Source of the DNA: Streptomyces sp. JH34
Lineage (GTDB): Bacteria; Actinomycetota; Actinomycetes; Streptomycetales; Streptomycetaceae
Length of the DNA stretch: 64,000 bases
Reading direction: 5' to 3'
Assembly (NCBI RefSeq): GCF_029428875.1
Contig: NZ_JAJSOO010000001.1
Coordinates: forward strand, 4,960,001 to 5,024,000
Part shown: piece by piece, positions 35,513-46,697 of the stretch
Layout: every line of letters starts with the position of its first letter
How positions within the stretch are numbered: the stretch's first letter is position 1
Position numbers and translations under genes: made by a program
Notes under the pieces: generated by a model
Database searches by the model: none
Seen by the model: the letters and a program-made list of their open reading frames with translations, nothing else
Told to the model about the DNA's origin: nothing

Positions 35513-36532
35513 ATGTCGTTCATCGGCCGTGACATGGCTATCGACCTCGGGACTGCCAACACGCTGGTGTACGTCAGGGGGCGCGGCATCGTACTGAACG
35601 AGCCGTCCGTCGTGGCCATCAACACCAACACCGGCGGAATCCTGGCGGTCGGCTCCGAGGCCAAGAAGATGATCGGCCGCACACCGGGCAACATCGTTGC
35701 CGTGCGGCCCCTGAAGGACGGCGTGATCGCCGACTTCGAGATCACGGAGCGCATGCTCCGCTACTTCATCCTCAAGATCCACAAGCGCCGCTACCTGGCC
35801 CGCCCGAGGGTCGTCGTCTGCGTGCCCTCCGGCATCACAGGAGTCGAGCGACGCGCCGTCATCGAGGCGTCGACGCAGGCAGGCGCGCGCCAGGTGCACA
35901 TCATCGAGGAGCCCATGGCCGCGGCCATCGGCTCCGGTCTGCCCGTCCACGAGGCCACCGGCAACATGGTCGTCGACATCGGTGGCGGCACCACCGAGGT
36001 CGCCGTGATCTCGCTGGGCGGAATCGTCACCGCCCAGTCCATCCGGGTCGCCGGTGACGAACTGGACAACGCGATCATCCAGCACATCAAGAAGGAGTAC
36101 TCCCTCCTCCTCGGTGAGCGCACCGCCGAACAGATCAAGATCACGATCGGCTCGGCGTTCGAGATGGAGAAGGACGAGCACACCGAGATCCGTGGCCGCG
36201 ACCTGGTCTCGGGCCTGCCCAAGACCGTCGTCATCTCCGCGACCGAGGTCCGCAAGGCCATCGAGGAACCGGTCAACGCGATCGTCGACGCCGTGAAGAC
36301 GACGCTCGACAAGTGCCCGCCGGAGCTCTCGGGCGACGTGATGGACCGCGGCATCGTCCTCACCGGCGGCGGCGCGCTCCTGCGCGGACTCGACGAGCGG
36401 CTGCGCCACGAGACGGGCATGCCGATCCACATCGCCGAGGACCCGCTGGACTCGGTGGCCCTCGGATCCGGTAAGTGCGTCGAGGAGTTCGAGGCGCTCC
36501 AGCAGGTGCTGGACGCCCAGCCCCGACGGTAG
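35513..36532 (+). CDS. mreB: Rod-shape / spore-wall actin homologue MreB
   Basis: 339 residues. Actin-fold ATPase that organises lateral or spore wall synthesis; in Streptomyces it acts mainly during sporulation. Phosphate 1 is DLGTANTLVYVRGRGIV; phosphate 2 is VVDIGGGTTEVAVISLGG; adenosine motif VLTGGGALLRGLDE. ATG 35513 is preceded by AAGGGGA at normal spacing; ATG 35492 would add seven residues. The 290-bp leader shows no further gene. A strong hairpin separates it from mreC. Confidence 0.97.
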   Translation: MSFIGRDMAIDLGTANTLVYVRGRGIVLNEPSVVAINTNTGGILAVGSEAKKMIGRTPGNIVAVRPLKDGVIADFEITERMLRYFILKIHKRRYLARPRVVVCVPSGITGVERRAVIEASTQAGARQVHIIEEPMAAAIGSGLPVHEATGNMVVDIGGGTTEVAVISLGGIVTAQSIRVAGDELDNAIIQHIKKEYSLLLGERTAEQIKITIGSAFEMEKDEHTEIRGRDLVSGLPKTVVISATEVRKAIEEPVNAIVDAVKTTLDKCPPELSGDVMDRGIVLTGGGALLRGLDERLRHETGMPIHIAEDPLDSVALGSGKCVEEFEALQQVLDAQPRR

Positions 36533-36537
36533 GACAC

Positions 36538-36582
36538 GATGTTCCGCCGTACGGGCACTGCCGTCCCGTACGGCGGAACATC
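36538..36582 (+). terminator. Long hairpin between mreB and mreC
   Basis: A perfect 18-bp stem (36538-36555 with 36565-36582), 9-nt loop, 5 bp after the mreB stop. It would end or dampen transcription into mreCD, in line with a mostly monocistronic mreB message. Confidence 0.85.
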
Positions 36583-36629
36583 GGTATTCAGGCACGAACA
36601 TTCCGACGAGGAAGGCACGGCCGCCGCAC

Positions 36630-37688
36630 GTGAGGGACACACGAGAGAGCCGGCTGCTCCTGGTGCTGCTGATCGCCATCGCATTCGCCCTGATCACGGT
36701 GGATATCCGCGGTGGCGAGGAGTCACCGGTGGACGGAGCCCGGCAGGCCGCGGCCACGGTCCTCGGACCGGTCGAGAACGGCGTCGCGGCGGCGGTGGAC
36801 CCGGTGGGCAACGCCATCGGCGCCGTCCGGGACTCCGGTGACCGGCACGACCGGATCGCGGCCCTGGAGCACGAGAACGCCGCGCTGAAGACGAAGCTCG
36901 GCAGCGACGACCGCAACACCAGCAAGGTCCGTCAGCTCGACACCATGCTGAAGAGCGCCGGGACAGGCCAGTACGGCATCAAGGCCGCCCAGGTCATCGC
37001 CATAGGAGCGGCCCAGGGCTTCTCATGGACCGTCACCATCGACGCCGGGGCCGACGACGGTCTCCAGCGCGACATGACCGTACTGAACGGCGAAGGGCTC
37101 GTCGGCCGGATCACGACCGTCGGGCCGAACACCGCGACCGTCCTGCTGGCCAACGACCCCGACTTCACCGTGGGCACCCGGCTGGAGAAGACGGACGAGC
37201 TCGGCTTCGCCACGGGGCAGGGGGCCCGGCCCCTCTCGGTCCAGTTCCTCAACGGCAAGGCCGACGTGAAGAAGGGCGACCGGCTGGTCACCTTCGGGTC
37301 CAGCAACGACAAGCCCTTCGTGCCGGGGGTGCCCGTGGGCGAGGTCGTCCGCGTCGACCCCTCGGGCGGCGACCTGACCCGGACGGTCTACGTCCGCCCG
37401 TTCGTCGGCTTCACCAAGCTCGACATCGTGGGCATCGTCGTCCAGGCGCCCCGCGAGAACCCCCGTGACATGGTCCTCCCGGCCCAGCCCAAGAAGCCGG
37501 CGAAGCCCAAGCCCACCCCGACGGTCACCGTCACCGTCCAGCCGAACGGCGACCTCGTCGACGGCAGCGGGAAGGTCGTCGGGAACGTCAACGAGACGCC
37601 CGGTGCCTCCGCCTCCCCGGGTGCTTCCCCGAACGCCTCCGGCGCCGCCGACCCGGCCGCCGGTGACGCGGCGAACGAGCAGGAATAG
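36630..37688 (+). CDS. mreC: Rod-shape-determining protein MreC
   Basis: 352 residues. A single N-terminal membrane helix (RLLLVLLIAIAFALITVDI) is followed by a coiled coil at about 72-105 (DRIAALEHENAALKTKLGSD) and the two-barrel extracellular domain (GFSWTVTIDAGADDGLQRDM, NGEGLVGRI, GTRLEKTDELGFATGQG). The C-terminus is a Pro/Ala/Thr-rich tail not needed in most homologues. It links MreB to PBP2 on the outer face of the membrane. GTG start. Followed by mreD with an 11-bp gap. Confidence 0.95.
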   Translation: MRDTRESRLLLVLLIAIAFALITVDIRGGEESPVDGARQAAATVLGPVENGVAAAVDPVGNAIGAVRDSGDRHDRIAALEHENAALKTKLGSDDRNTSKVRQLDTMLKSAGTGQYGIKAAQVIAIGAAQGFSWTVTIDAGADDGLQRDMTVLNGEGLVGRITTVGPNTATVLLANDPDFTVGTRLEKTDELGFATGQGARPLSVQFLNGKADVKKGDRLVTFGSSNDKPFVPGVPVGEVVRVDPSGGDLTRTVYVRPFVGFTKLDIVGIVVQAPRENPRDMVLPAQPKKPAKPKPTPTVTVTVQPNGDLVDGSGKVVGNVNETPGASASPGASPNASGAADPAAGDAANEQE

Positions 37689-37699
37689 AGCTGATCCCC

Positions 37700-38362
37700 A
37701 TGCGTATCAACAGGATGCTGCTCTCCGTCGCCCTCGTCGTGGTCGCCCTCGTCATCCAGGTGTCCGTCCTCGCCCGTCTCCAGCTCCCCGGTGCCACCCC
37801 CGACCTGCTGCTGCTCGTCGTCCTCGGACTCGCCTTCGTGTACGGGCCGGTCAGCGGCGCCCTGATCGGCTTCGGCGCCGGCCTCCTCGCCGACCTGGCA
37901 CCGCCCGCAGACCATGCCGCCGGGCGCTACGCCCTGGTCCTCTGCGTCATCGGGTACGTCGCCGGCATGGCTCGCCCCGAGAACGGCCGGCTCAAGTCGG
38001 CCCTCACCCCGCTGGCCTTCGTCTTCGTCGCGGCACTCGGGTCCACCCTGCTGTACGCCGGTGTCGGATCCCTCGTCGGTGACACGGCCGCCCGCCACGT
38101 GGGCCTGGGCAGCCTGCTGTTCACCGCCGTCGTGTACGACCTGCTCCTCGCGCCGTTCACCGTTCCGCTGATCATGGCGCTCGCCAGACGCACCGAGAAC
38201 GACCCGGTCGCCGACAGTTCCGGCAGCGGCGACGTCGCCGCCGGCTGGCTCGCCTCGGGCACCGGGCTGCGGATCGGGAACCAGCGGAACGGGATGCGCC
38301 TGAGGGCAGCCCGCGGCCGCGCAGCACGCGCAGGACGGATCAAGGGGGTCAAGCGACTGTGA
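37700..38362 (+). CDS. mreD: Rod-shape-determining protein MreD
   Basis: 220 residues, about five membrane helices (MLLSVALVVVALVIQVSVLA, DLLLLVVLGLAFVYG, ALIGFGAGLLADL, ALVLCVIGYVAGM, LLFTAVVYDLLLAPF). GFGAGLLADLAP is the typical MreD loop. The C-terminal 55 residues are basic and cytosolic. Works with MreC and RodA. Confidence 0.93.
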   Translation: MRINRMLLSVALVVVALVIQVSVLARLQLPGATPDLLLLVVLGLAFVYGPVSGALIGFGAGLLADLAPPADHAAGRYALVLCVIGYVAGMARPENGRLKSALTPLAFVFVAALGSTLLYAGVGSLVGDTAARHVGLGSLLFTAVVYDLLLAPFTVPLIMALARRTENDPVADSSGSGDVAAGWLASGTGLRIGNQRNGMRLRAARGRAARAGRIKGVKRL

Positions 38363-38441
38363 GCCCGTACCGGCACCGGACGACCACCGGGGGAGCCCAC
38401 CCCCGTACCCCCGGCCGACCCACCACCACCGGGGGCGCCCC

Positions 38442-40616
38442 GTGAGCAACATTCCGGAGACGGGCCGGACCCCGCGGGTCCAGATCCGTCTCATCGTCAT
38501 CCAGGTCCTCGTGTTCTCCCTGCTCCTGACGCTCGGCGGCCGGCTCTGGTACCTCCAGATCCGCAACGGGCAGGAGTACACCGACGAGGCCAAGAACAAC
38601 CACGTCCAGCAGGTCGTCCAGCCCGCCGTCCGTGGTGCCATCCTCGACGCGCGCGGCGTGCCCCTCGCCGACAACGAGACGCGCCTCGTCGTCTCCGCCA
38701 GCCGCACCGAACTGATGAAGATGAAGGACGACGGCGTCGGCGTCCTCACCCGCCTGGCCGGTGTCCTGGACATGAAGCCCAAGGACGTCCAGGACAAGGT
38801 CCGGCTCTGCGACGCGAAGACTCCGCAGCCCTGCTGGAACGGCTCGCCGTACCAGCCGATCCCGGTCACCGACGAGGCCACCACCCAGCAGGCCCTCACG
38901 ATCCGAGAGCGTGCCGAGGACTTCCCCGGCATCACCGCCGAACCCACCGCCGTGCGCCGCTACGCGGCCCCCGGCAAGGCCAACACCGCGCAGGTCCTCG
39001 GCTACCTCTCGCCCGTCACCGACGAAGAGGTCACCAAGGCACAGGACAGCGACTCGCCCTACCTCCGCTCCGACCAGGTGGGCCGCTCCGGACTGGAGCG
39101 CACGTACGACAAGGAACTGCGCGGCAAGGCCGGCGTCACCCGCTACGAGGTCGACAACCTCGGCCGCGTCATCGGCCAGGCCCAGAACGACGAGGCCGAA
39201 GCCGGCTCCAGCGTCGTCACCTCCATCGACGCACGGGTCCAGGCCGTCGCCGAGTACGAGCTGAACAACGCCATGGAGACGGCCCGCAAGGAGATGGACC
39301 GCAACACCAACGAGCTGTACAAGGCCGACTCCGGTGCCGTCGTCGTCATGGAGGCCAAGACCGGACGCATCGTGTCCATGGCGTCCCTGCCGACGTACGA
39401 CCCCAACGCATGGATCGGCGGCATCTCCGCCAAGGACTACGCCAAGCTCACCGGCAAGAAGTCCAACTTCCCGCTGCTGAACCGGGCCATCCAGGGCACC
39501 GCCGCCCCCGGGTCGATCTTCAAGGTCATCTCCTCGACCGCCGCGGTCAACGCGGGGTACGAGTTCGACGGCAACTACCCGTGCCCGAGTTCGTACTCGA
39601 TCGGCGGCCAGGTCTTCAAGAACTTCGAGTCCCAGGGCTACGGCGCCATCAGCATCGGGCGCGCCCTGGAGGTCTCCTGCGACACCGTCTACTACGGCCT
39701 GGCGCACAAGGAATGGGCGAAGGACGGCGGCAACAAGCCGAAGAAGAAGCCCGCCGACTGGTTCTACAAGACGGCCCACCAGTTCGGGCTCGGCAAGGAG
39801 ACCGGCATCGACCTCCCCAACGAGGTCCCCGGCCGCGTCCCCGACCGCCAGTGGAAGCAGGACTTCTACGACGCCAACAAGGCGTCCTGGTGCAAGCAGG
39901 GCAAGAAGGACGGCACGTACGTCGAGAAGATCGCGTACGAAGGGTGCCTCGAGGGCAACAAGATGCGCGCCGGTGACTCCGTCAACTACTCGATCGGCCA
40001 GGGCGACACGCTCGTCACCCCGATCCAGATGGCGACCATCTACGCGGCGATCTCCAACGGCGGCACCCTGTACGACCCGACCGTCGGCAAGGCGATCGTC
40101 AGCGGTGACGGCAGGACCGTCCAGGAGATCGCGCCCCAGGCCCACGGCAAGCTCCCCTTCAAGGGAGAGACCCGCGACCAGATAGACGAAGCCCTCGCGG
40201 GTGTCGCGACCCGGGGCAGCGCCGCCTGGCGATTCGGCGGATGGCCCCAGGACAAGATCCCGATGCACGCCAAGACGGGCACGGCCGAGGTCTACGGCAA
40301 GCAGACGACCTCGTGGTTCGCCACGTACACCAAGGACTACTCGATCGTCATGACGATCTCCCAGGGTGGTACGGGCTCCGGAGCGTCCGGCCCCGCGGTG
40401 CGCAACATCTACAACGCGCTCTACGGTCTCGACGCGAGCGGCAAGCAGGACCTCAAGAAGGCGCTGCTGCCCAAGCCCCAGAAGACGCTGCCCAAGATCA
40501 AGCCCGACGGCCAGATCGAGTCGCCCAAGATCAAGCCGTACACCCCCGCGCCCGTCGACGACGGCACACAGGCCCTCGCGGGCGCGCTGCGGGCGACCGT
40601 CGGGAGGCGTGACTGA
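38442..40616 (+). CDS. mrdA: Penicillin-binding protein 2 (transpeptidase)
   Basis: 724 residues, class B PBP. One membrane helix (VLVFSLLLTLGGRLWYLQI) then a pedestal domain and transpeptidase. SxxK: SIFK in PGSIFKVISS, near residue 358. SxN: SVN in DSVNYSIGQGD. KTG: HAKTGTAEV near 611. The stop overlaps rodA by one base (TGATG). It crosslinks peptidoglycan in the Mre/Rod complex; S. coelicolor SCO2608 is the corresponding sporulation PBP. GTG start. Confidence 0.96.
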   Translation: MSNIPETGRTPRVQIRLIVIQVLVFSLLLTLGGRLWYLQIRNGQEYTDEAKNNHVQQVVQPAVRGAILDARGVPLADNETRLVVSASRTELMKMKDDGVGVLTRLAGVLDMKPKDVQDKVRLCDAKTPQPCWNGSPYQPIPVTDEATTQQALTIRERAEDFPGITAEPTAVRRYAAPGKANTAQVLGYLSPVTDEEVTKAQDSDSPYLRSDQVGRSGLERTYDKELRGKAGVTRYEVDNLGRVIGQAQNDEAEAGSSVVTSIDARVQAVAEYELNNAMETARKEMDRNTNELYKADSGAVVVMEAKTGRIVSMASLPTYDPNAWIGGISAKDYAKLTGKKSNFPLLNRAIQGTAAPGSIFKVISSTAAVNAGYEFDGNYPCPSSYSIGGQVFKNFESQGYGAISIGRALEVSCDTVYYGLAHKEWAKDGGNKPKKKPADWFYKTAHQFGLGKETGIDLPNEVPGRVPDRQWKQDFYDANKASWCKQGKKDGTYVEKIAYEGCLEGNKMRAGDSVNYSIGQGDTLVTPIQMATIYAAISNGGTLYDPTVGKAIVSGDGRTVQEIAPQAHGKLPFKGETRDQIDEALAGVATRGSAAWRFGGWPQDKIPMHAKTGTAEVYGKQTTSWFATYTKDYSIVMTISQGGTGSGASGPAVRNIYNALYGLDASGKQDLKKALLPKPQKTLPKIKPDGQIESPKIKPYTPAPVDDGTQALAGALRATVGRRD

Positions 40617-41809
40617 TGGCAGGCTTCTCCGTCTCCCGCTACGGCCCCGAGGACCGCTCCGTCTGGGCCAGGCTCACCGCCCGCGACTCCGTCGTGCGGC
40701 GGCTGGACTGGCCCCTGCTCGGATCGTCCGTCGCACTGTCCTTCGTGGGTGCGCTGCTGGTCTGGTCGGCGACCCGCGGCCGGGACTCCCTCACCCACGG
40801 CGACCCGTACTTCTTCCTCTTCCGGCACGTGCTCAACGCCGGCATCGGCCTCGCGCTGATGATCGGCACCATCTGGCTCGGGCACCGCACTCTGCGGGGA
40901 GCGGTGCCGGTGCTCTACGGGCTGTCGGTGCTGCTCGTCCTGGCGGTCCTCACCCCGCTGGGCGCCACCGTCAACGGCGCGCACGCCTGGATCCTGCTTC
41001 CCGGCGGTTTCTCCCTCCAGCCCTCCGAGTTCACCAAGATCACGATCATCCTCGGCATGGCGATGCTGCTCGCCGCCCGTGTCGACGCGGGCGACCAGCT
41101 GCACCCCGACCACCGGACCGTCGGCAAGGCACTCGGCCTGGCACTCGTCCCGATGGCCGTGGTGATGCTGATGCCCGACCTCGGCTCGGTCATGGTCATG
41201 GCCGTCATCGTGCTCGGCGTCCTCCTCGCCTCCGGCGCGTCCAACCGCTGGGTCTTCGGGCTCCTCGGCGCGGGTGCGGCGGGCGCGGTGGCCGTCTGGC
41301 AGCTCGGCGTGCTCGACGACTACCAGATCGCCCGCTTCGCGGCGTTCGCCAACCCGGCACTCGACCCGGCGGGCGTCGGCTACAACACCAACCAGGCCCG
41401 CATCGCCATCGGTTCCGGCGGCCTCACGGGCACGGGACTCTTCAACGGCTCCCAGACGACGGGCCAGTTCGTCCCCGAACAGCAGACCGACTTCGTCTTC
41501 ACCGTCGCGGGCGAGGAACTCGGCTTCCTCGGAGCCGGACTGATCATCGTCCTGCTCGGCGTCGTCCTGTGGCGCGCCTGCCGTATCGCCCGCGGGACGA
41601 CCGAGCTCTACGGCACGGTCGTCGCCGCCGGCATCATCGCCTGGTTCGCCTTCCAGTCCTTCGAGAACATCGGGATGACCCTCGGGATCATGCCGGTGGC
41701 CGGACTGCCCCTGCCCTTCGTGTCCTACGGAGGCTCGTCGATGTTCGCCGTCTGGGTGGCCATCGGACTGCTCCAGTCGATCAAGGTGCAACGCCCGATG
41801 TCGGCCTGA
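40616..41809 (+). CDS. rodA: SEDS glycosyltransferase RodA/FtsW-like
   Basis: 397 residues, ten helices. SEDS peptidoglycan polymerase. Family blocks: GAHAWILLPGGFSLQPSEFTKI (with the catalytic-site Asp/Glu replaced by context LQPSEF), MPDLGSVMVM, ARIAIGSGGLTGTGLFNGSQT, FVPEQQTDFVFTVAGEELGF and PLPFVSYGGSS. The pairing with PBP2, its class B partner, is the general rule. In S. coelicolor this gene (SCO2607) was named sfr. ATG overlaps the PBP2 stop codon. Confidence 0.95.
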   Translation: MAGFSVSRYGPEDRSVWARLTARDSVVRRLDWPLLGSSVALSFVGALLVWSATRGRDSLTHGDPYFFLFRHVLNAGIGLALMIGTIWLGHRTLRGAVPVLYGLSVLLVLAVLTPLGATVNGAHAWILLPGGFSLQPSEFTKITIILGMAMLLAARVDAGDQLHPDHRTVGKALGLALVPMAVVMLMPDLGSVMVMAVIVLGVLLASGASNRWVFGLLGAGAAGAVAVWQLGVLDDYQIARFAAFANPALDPAGVGYNTNQARIAIGSGGLTGTGLFNGSQTTGQFVPEQQTDFVFTVAGEELGFLGAGLIIVLLGVVLWRACRIARGTTELYGTVVAAGIIAWFAFQSFENIGMTLGIMPVAGLPLPFVSYGGSSMFAVWVAIGLLQSIKVQRPMSA

Positions 41810-41860
41810 GAGGTTCGCTCAGCCCTGCATGTTCCAGGGCATCGCGGATAGATTCTCCAT

Positions 41861-43384
41861 ATGGCGGACTCCAAGCGCGAGGTCGAGCGGAAGTACGAGG
41901 CGACTGCCGAGACCCGGCTGCCGGACCTGACCCGGGCGGCCGGGGTCTCCGCCGTCGTCCACCGGGGCCCCAGCGAACTCGACGCCGTCTACTACGACAC
42001 CGAGGATCTCCGGCTGGCCGCGGACTCCCTCACGCTCCGGCGCAGGACCGGCGGCGACGACGCGGGCTGGCACCTCAAGATCCCCGTCTCCGCCGACGTC
42101 CGCGACGAGATCAGGGCTCCGCTCACCGACACGCTGCCGCCCGCCCTCGGTGACCTGCTCCGCTCCCGCGTGCGCCACACCCCGGTGAACCCCGTCGTAC
42201 GGATCCTCTCCGCCCGGGACGTCCACCACCTCCTCGACGCGGACGGCGCCCTGCTCGCCGAGCTGAGCGTCGACGAGGTCCTCGCGGAGCGCCTGACCGA
42301 GGAAGGGCACGGTGCCACCTCGGCGTGGACCGAGCTGGAGGTCGAACTCGCCGACGACGTCGACCCAACCCTCCTCGACGCCGTCGAGCGGCGGCTGCGC
42401 AAGGCCGGGGTCCGGCCCTCGGCCGCGCCGTCCAAGCTGTCCAGGGCCCTGGCCGAGACCGCTCCGGACAAGCCGCGGCGTAAGAGGAACCCCGCCCCGC
42501 GCACCGCCGGTGATCATGTCCTCGCCTATGTACGCCGTCAGGTCACGGCCCTCGTCGAACTCGACCCCGCTGTGCGCCGCGAGCTGCCCGACAGCGTCCA
42601 CCGCATGCGGGTCGCCACCCGCCGGCTCCGCAGTGCCTTCAGGACGTACCGCACGGTGCTCGACCGGTCCGTCACCGACCCGCTCCGCGACGAGTTGAAG
42701 TGGCTCGCCGCCGAACTCGGCGTCGACCGCGACCAGGAAGTCCTCGACGCGCGGCTGAGCTCCCGCGTCGCCGCCCTGCCGGACACCCTGGTCCTGGGCC
42801 CCGTCGACGCCCGGCTGCGACTCACCTCCGTGGCCCGGCGCACCGGTTCGCGCAGGCGGGTCGCCTCCGTGCTCGACGCGGAGCGCTACCTGACCCTGCT
42901 GGACGCACTGGACGCCCTCCTCGCCGATCCGCCCCTGCGTCCCGCTGCCGCGCGGACACCGCGTGACACGCTGCCCCGTGCCGTCCTCAAGGACTACGAA
43001 CGCCTCGCCACGCGCGTCGGGCACGCACTGGACCGGCCCCCGGGTGAGGAGCGCGACGTCGCCATGCACGAGGCGCGCAAGGCCGCCAAACGCGTCCGCT
43101 ACGCCGCCGAGGCCGCCAGGCCCGCCCTGGGGAAGCCCGCCAAGAGGTTCGCCAAGCGTATGAAGGCCGTGCAGTCGGTCCTCGGCGACCACCAGGACAG
43201 CGTCGTGGCCCGGGACGCCCTGCGCACCCTCGGGGTCCAGGCGCACGGCGCCGGGGAGTCCGCGTTCACCTGGGGACTCCTGTACGGCCGGGAGGAAGCG
43301 GCGGCCGAGGCGCGGGAGCGCGAGCTGCCCGAGGTCTGGGCCCGGGCGTCGCGCCCAGGACTGCGGGCGGCGCTGGAACGCTGA
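41861..43384 (+). CDS. CYTH and CHAD domain-containing protein
   Basis: 507 residues. N-terminal CYTH (triphosphate tunnel) domain at about 1-200: EVERKYEATAETRLPDL contains the ExExK signature. C-terminal CHAD helical domain about 215-500, His/Arg-rich: DSVHRMRVATRRLRSAFRTY and MHEARKAAKRVRYAAEAARP. CHAD domains bind polyphosphate and CYTH domains act on triphosphates, so a role in polyphosphate metabolism or storage is plausible. Follows rodA by 51 bp, probably a separate unit. Confidence 0.93.
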   Translation: MADSKREVERKYEATAETRLPDLTRAAGVSAVVHRGPSELDAVYYDTEDLRLAADSLTLRRRTGGDDAGWHLKIPVSADVRDEIRAPLTDTLPPALGDLLRSRVRHTPVNPVVRILSARDVHHLLDADGALLAELSVDEVLAERLTEEGHGATSAWTELEVELADDVDPTLLDAVERRLRKAGVRPSAAPSKLSRALAETAPDKPRRKRNPAPRTAGDHVLAYVRRQVTALVELDPAVRRELPDSVHRMRVATRRLRSAFRTYRTVLDRSVTDPLRDELKWLAAELGVDRDQEVLDARLSSRVAALPDTLVLGPVDARLRLTSVARRTGSRRRVASVLDAERYLTLLDALDALLADPPLRPAAARTPRDTLPRAVLKDYERLATRVGHALDRPPGEERDVAMHEARKAAKRVRYAAEAARPALGKPAKRFAKRMKAVQSVLGDHQDSVVARDALRTLGVQAHGAGESAFTWGLLYGREEAAAEARERELPEVWARASRPGLRAALER

Positions 43385-43434
43385 GCACCGGGTTACGCTT
43401 GGTGGTCACCCCTGCCAGCTACGAAGGTCCTCAG

Positions 43435-45360
<1,926 letters not shown>

Positions 45361-45385
45361 GCCCCTTCGGGTGACAGCCCGGTGA

Positions 45386-45423
45386 CGAACGCCCGGCCCG
45401 GGAAACCCCGGGCCGGGCGTTCG
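45386..45423 (+). terminator. Terminator after radical SAM gene
   Basis: A perfect 17-bp stem (45386-45402 with 45407-45423) with loop AAAC. Its distal arm ends 13 bp before the start codon of the next gene. Confidence 0.88.
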
Positions 45424-45436
45424 CGTCATTCCCGGC

Positions 45437-46573
45437 ATGGACCTCGAGAAGCAGCACCGCACACCGCCGCCGTACGAAGGCGGGGAGGGCTGTCTGACGG
45501 TCCTGGTCAGGATCCCGGTGCGGATCGTGGTGCTGGTCCTGGTCCTGCCCGTACGCATGCTGTGGGACCTCCTCACCGCGGGCGGCCGCGCCCTGGAGCG
45601 GGTGCTGCTCCGCCCCCTGGGACGGGCGCTCACGTGGCTGTACGACCAGGTGTTCGCCCCGGTCGGCAGGGCCCTCACGTGGCTGACCGTGGCTCTCCTC
45701 GTGTGGCCCTGGGTGGGCCTGTGGCGGTACGTCGTCGTCCCGGTCGGCCGCTACGGGGTCACGCTCCCGCTGGTGTGGCTGTACGGGAACCTGCTGACCC
45801 CGCTCGGGCACGGCTTGCGATGGACGTACGCCAGGCTGCTCGTGCCGGCGGTGTCCGGACTCGTCACCTTCTTCCTGGTGTGGCCGGCCATCGGCGTGTG
45901 GCGGTACCTCCTGCGGCCTCTGGGCATCGCGGCGGACCGGCTCGTCACCCACCTGTTCCTCCTGCCCCTCTCCTTGGTGTACCGGTACGTGCTGACCCCG
46001 GTGGGCCTCGGGGCCGCGTGGGCGGCGGAGACGATCGGGCGGGGCCTCGCGGCTGTCGGGCGAGGGGCGTGGGCCGGCGCGGTGTGGCTGGTCATGACGC
46101 TGCTCGTACGGCCCCTCGCACGGTTCCGACGACGGGTCCTCGCCCCGGTGGGGCGGGAGATCCTGGCGGCCTTCGGCGTCGCCTGGCGGGTGGCCGGCTT
46201 CGTGTCGCGCGCCGTCGGGCGGGCACTGGCATGGCTGGCCTGGCACCTGGTCGGTGCGCCGGTGGCCTGGGCCTACCGCACCCTGTGCACACCGGTGGGC
46301 CACTTCCTGCGCGACGCGGTCTGGGCCCCGACCCGGCGCGCCGCGGCGGAGGCGGCACGCGCCGCCCGCGGCGCCCTGGCCTCGGCCCGGGAGACGCTCC
46401 GCTCCGCGCGCCGGGACGCCTGGCGCGCACTGGTCGGAGCACCGCAGGTCACGGACGCGCGGGAACTCGAGGGGTCCGCTGCGCGTACCCTGGGTAGGAC
46501 AACGACTGTCCCCAGCGCGGCGCCCGCGCCCGAGATCTCCCCGCTAGTCGGCAAAACCGTCGAGCGGGGGTGA
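45437..46573 (+). CDS. Membrane-associated protein with degenerate P-[LV]-G repeats
   Basis: 378 residues, no family recognised. The region 55-300 consists of repeated hydrophobic or amphipathic helices, each followed by a P-L/V-G turn and then an aromatic/basic stretch: RPLGRALTWL (60), APVGRALTWL (75), VPVGRYG (102), TPLGHGL (122), RPLGIAA (161), TPVGLGA (188), APVGREI (237), TPVGHFL (286) and weaker ones. Trp is frequent. The C-terminal 80 residues are Ala/Arg-rich (TRRAAAEAARAARGALASAR) and then disordered. The start ATG is so close to the preceding terminator stem that initiation may need a promoter within or beyond the hairpin. The internal duplication suggests a structural or scaffold role. 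Confidence 0.8.
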   Translation: MDLEKQHRTPPPYEGGEGCLTVLVRIPVRIVVLVLVLPVRMLWDLLTAGGRALERVLLRPLGRALTWLYDQVFAPVGRALTWLTVALLVWPWVGLWRYVVVPVGRYGVTLPLVWLYGNLLTPLGHGLRWTYARLLVPAVSGLVTFFLVWPAIGVWRYLLRPLGIAADRLVTHLFLLPLSLVYRYVLTPVGLGAAWAAETIGRGLAAVGRGAWAGAVWLVMTLLVRPLARFRRRVLAPVGREILAAFGVAWRVAGFVSRAVGRALAWLAWHLVGAPVAWAYRTLCTPVGHFLRDAVWAPTRRAAAEAARAARGALASARETLRSARRDAWRALVGAPQVTDARELEGSAARTLGRTTTVPSAAPAPEISPLVGKTVERG

Positions 46574-46697
46574 GCCGGAGCGGCACCCCAGGGGCACCCC
46601 CGTACTTCGTGGGCGGCACGCCGACGCGGCCGCCCCGCACCGAGGAGAAGAACCACTGGGCAAGCGACAGCCCGAAGGCCCGCCGCCCGCACCGGCG

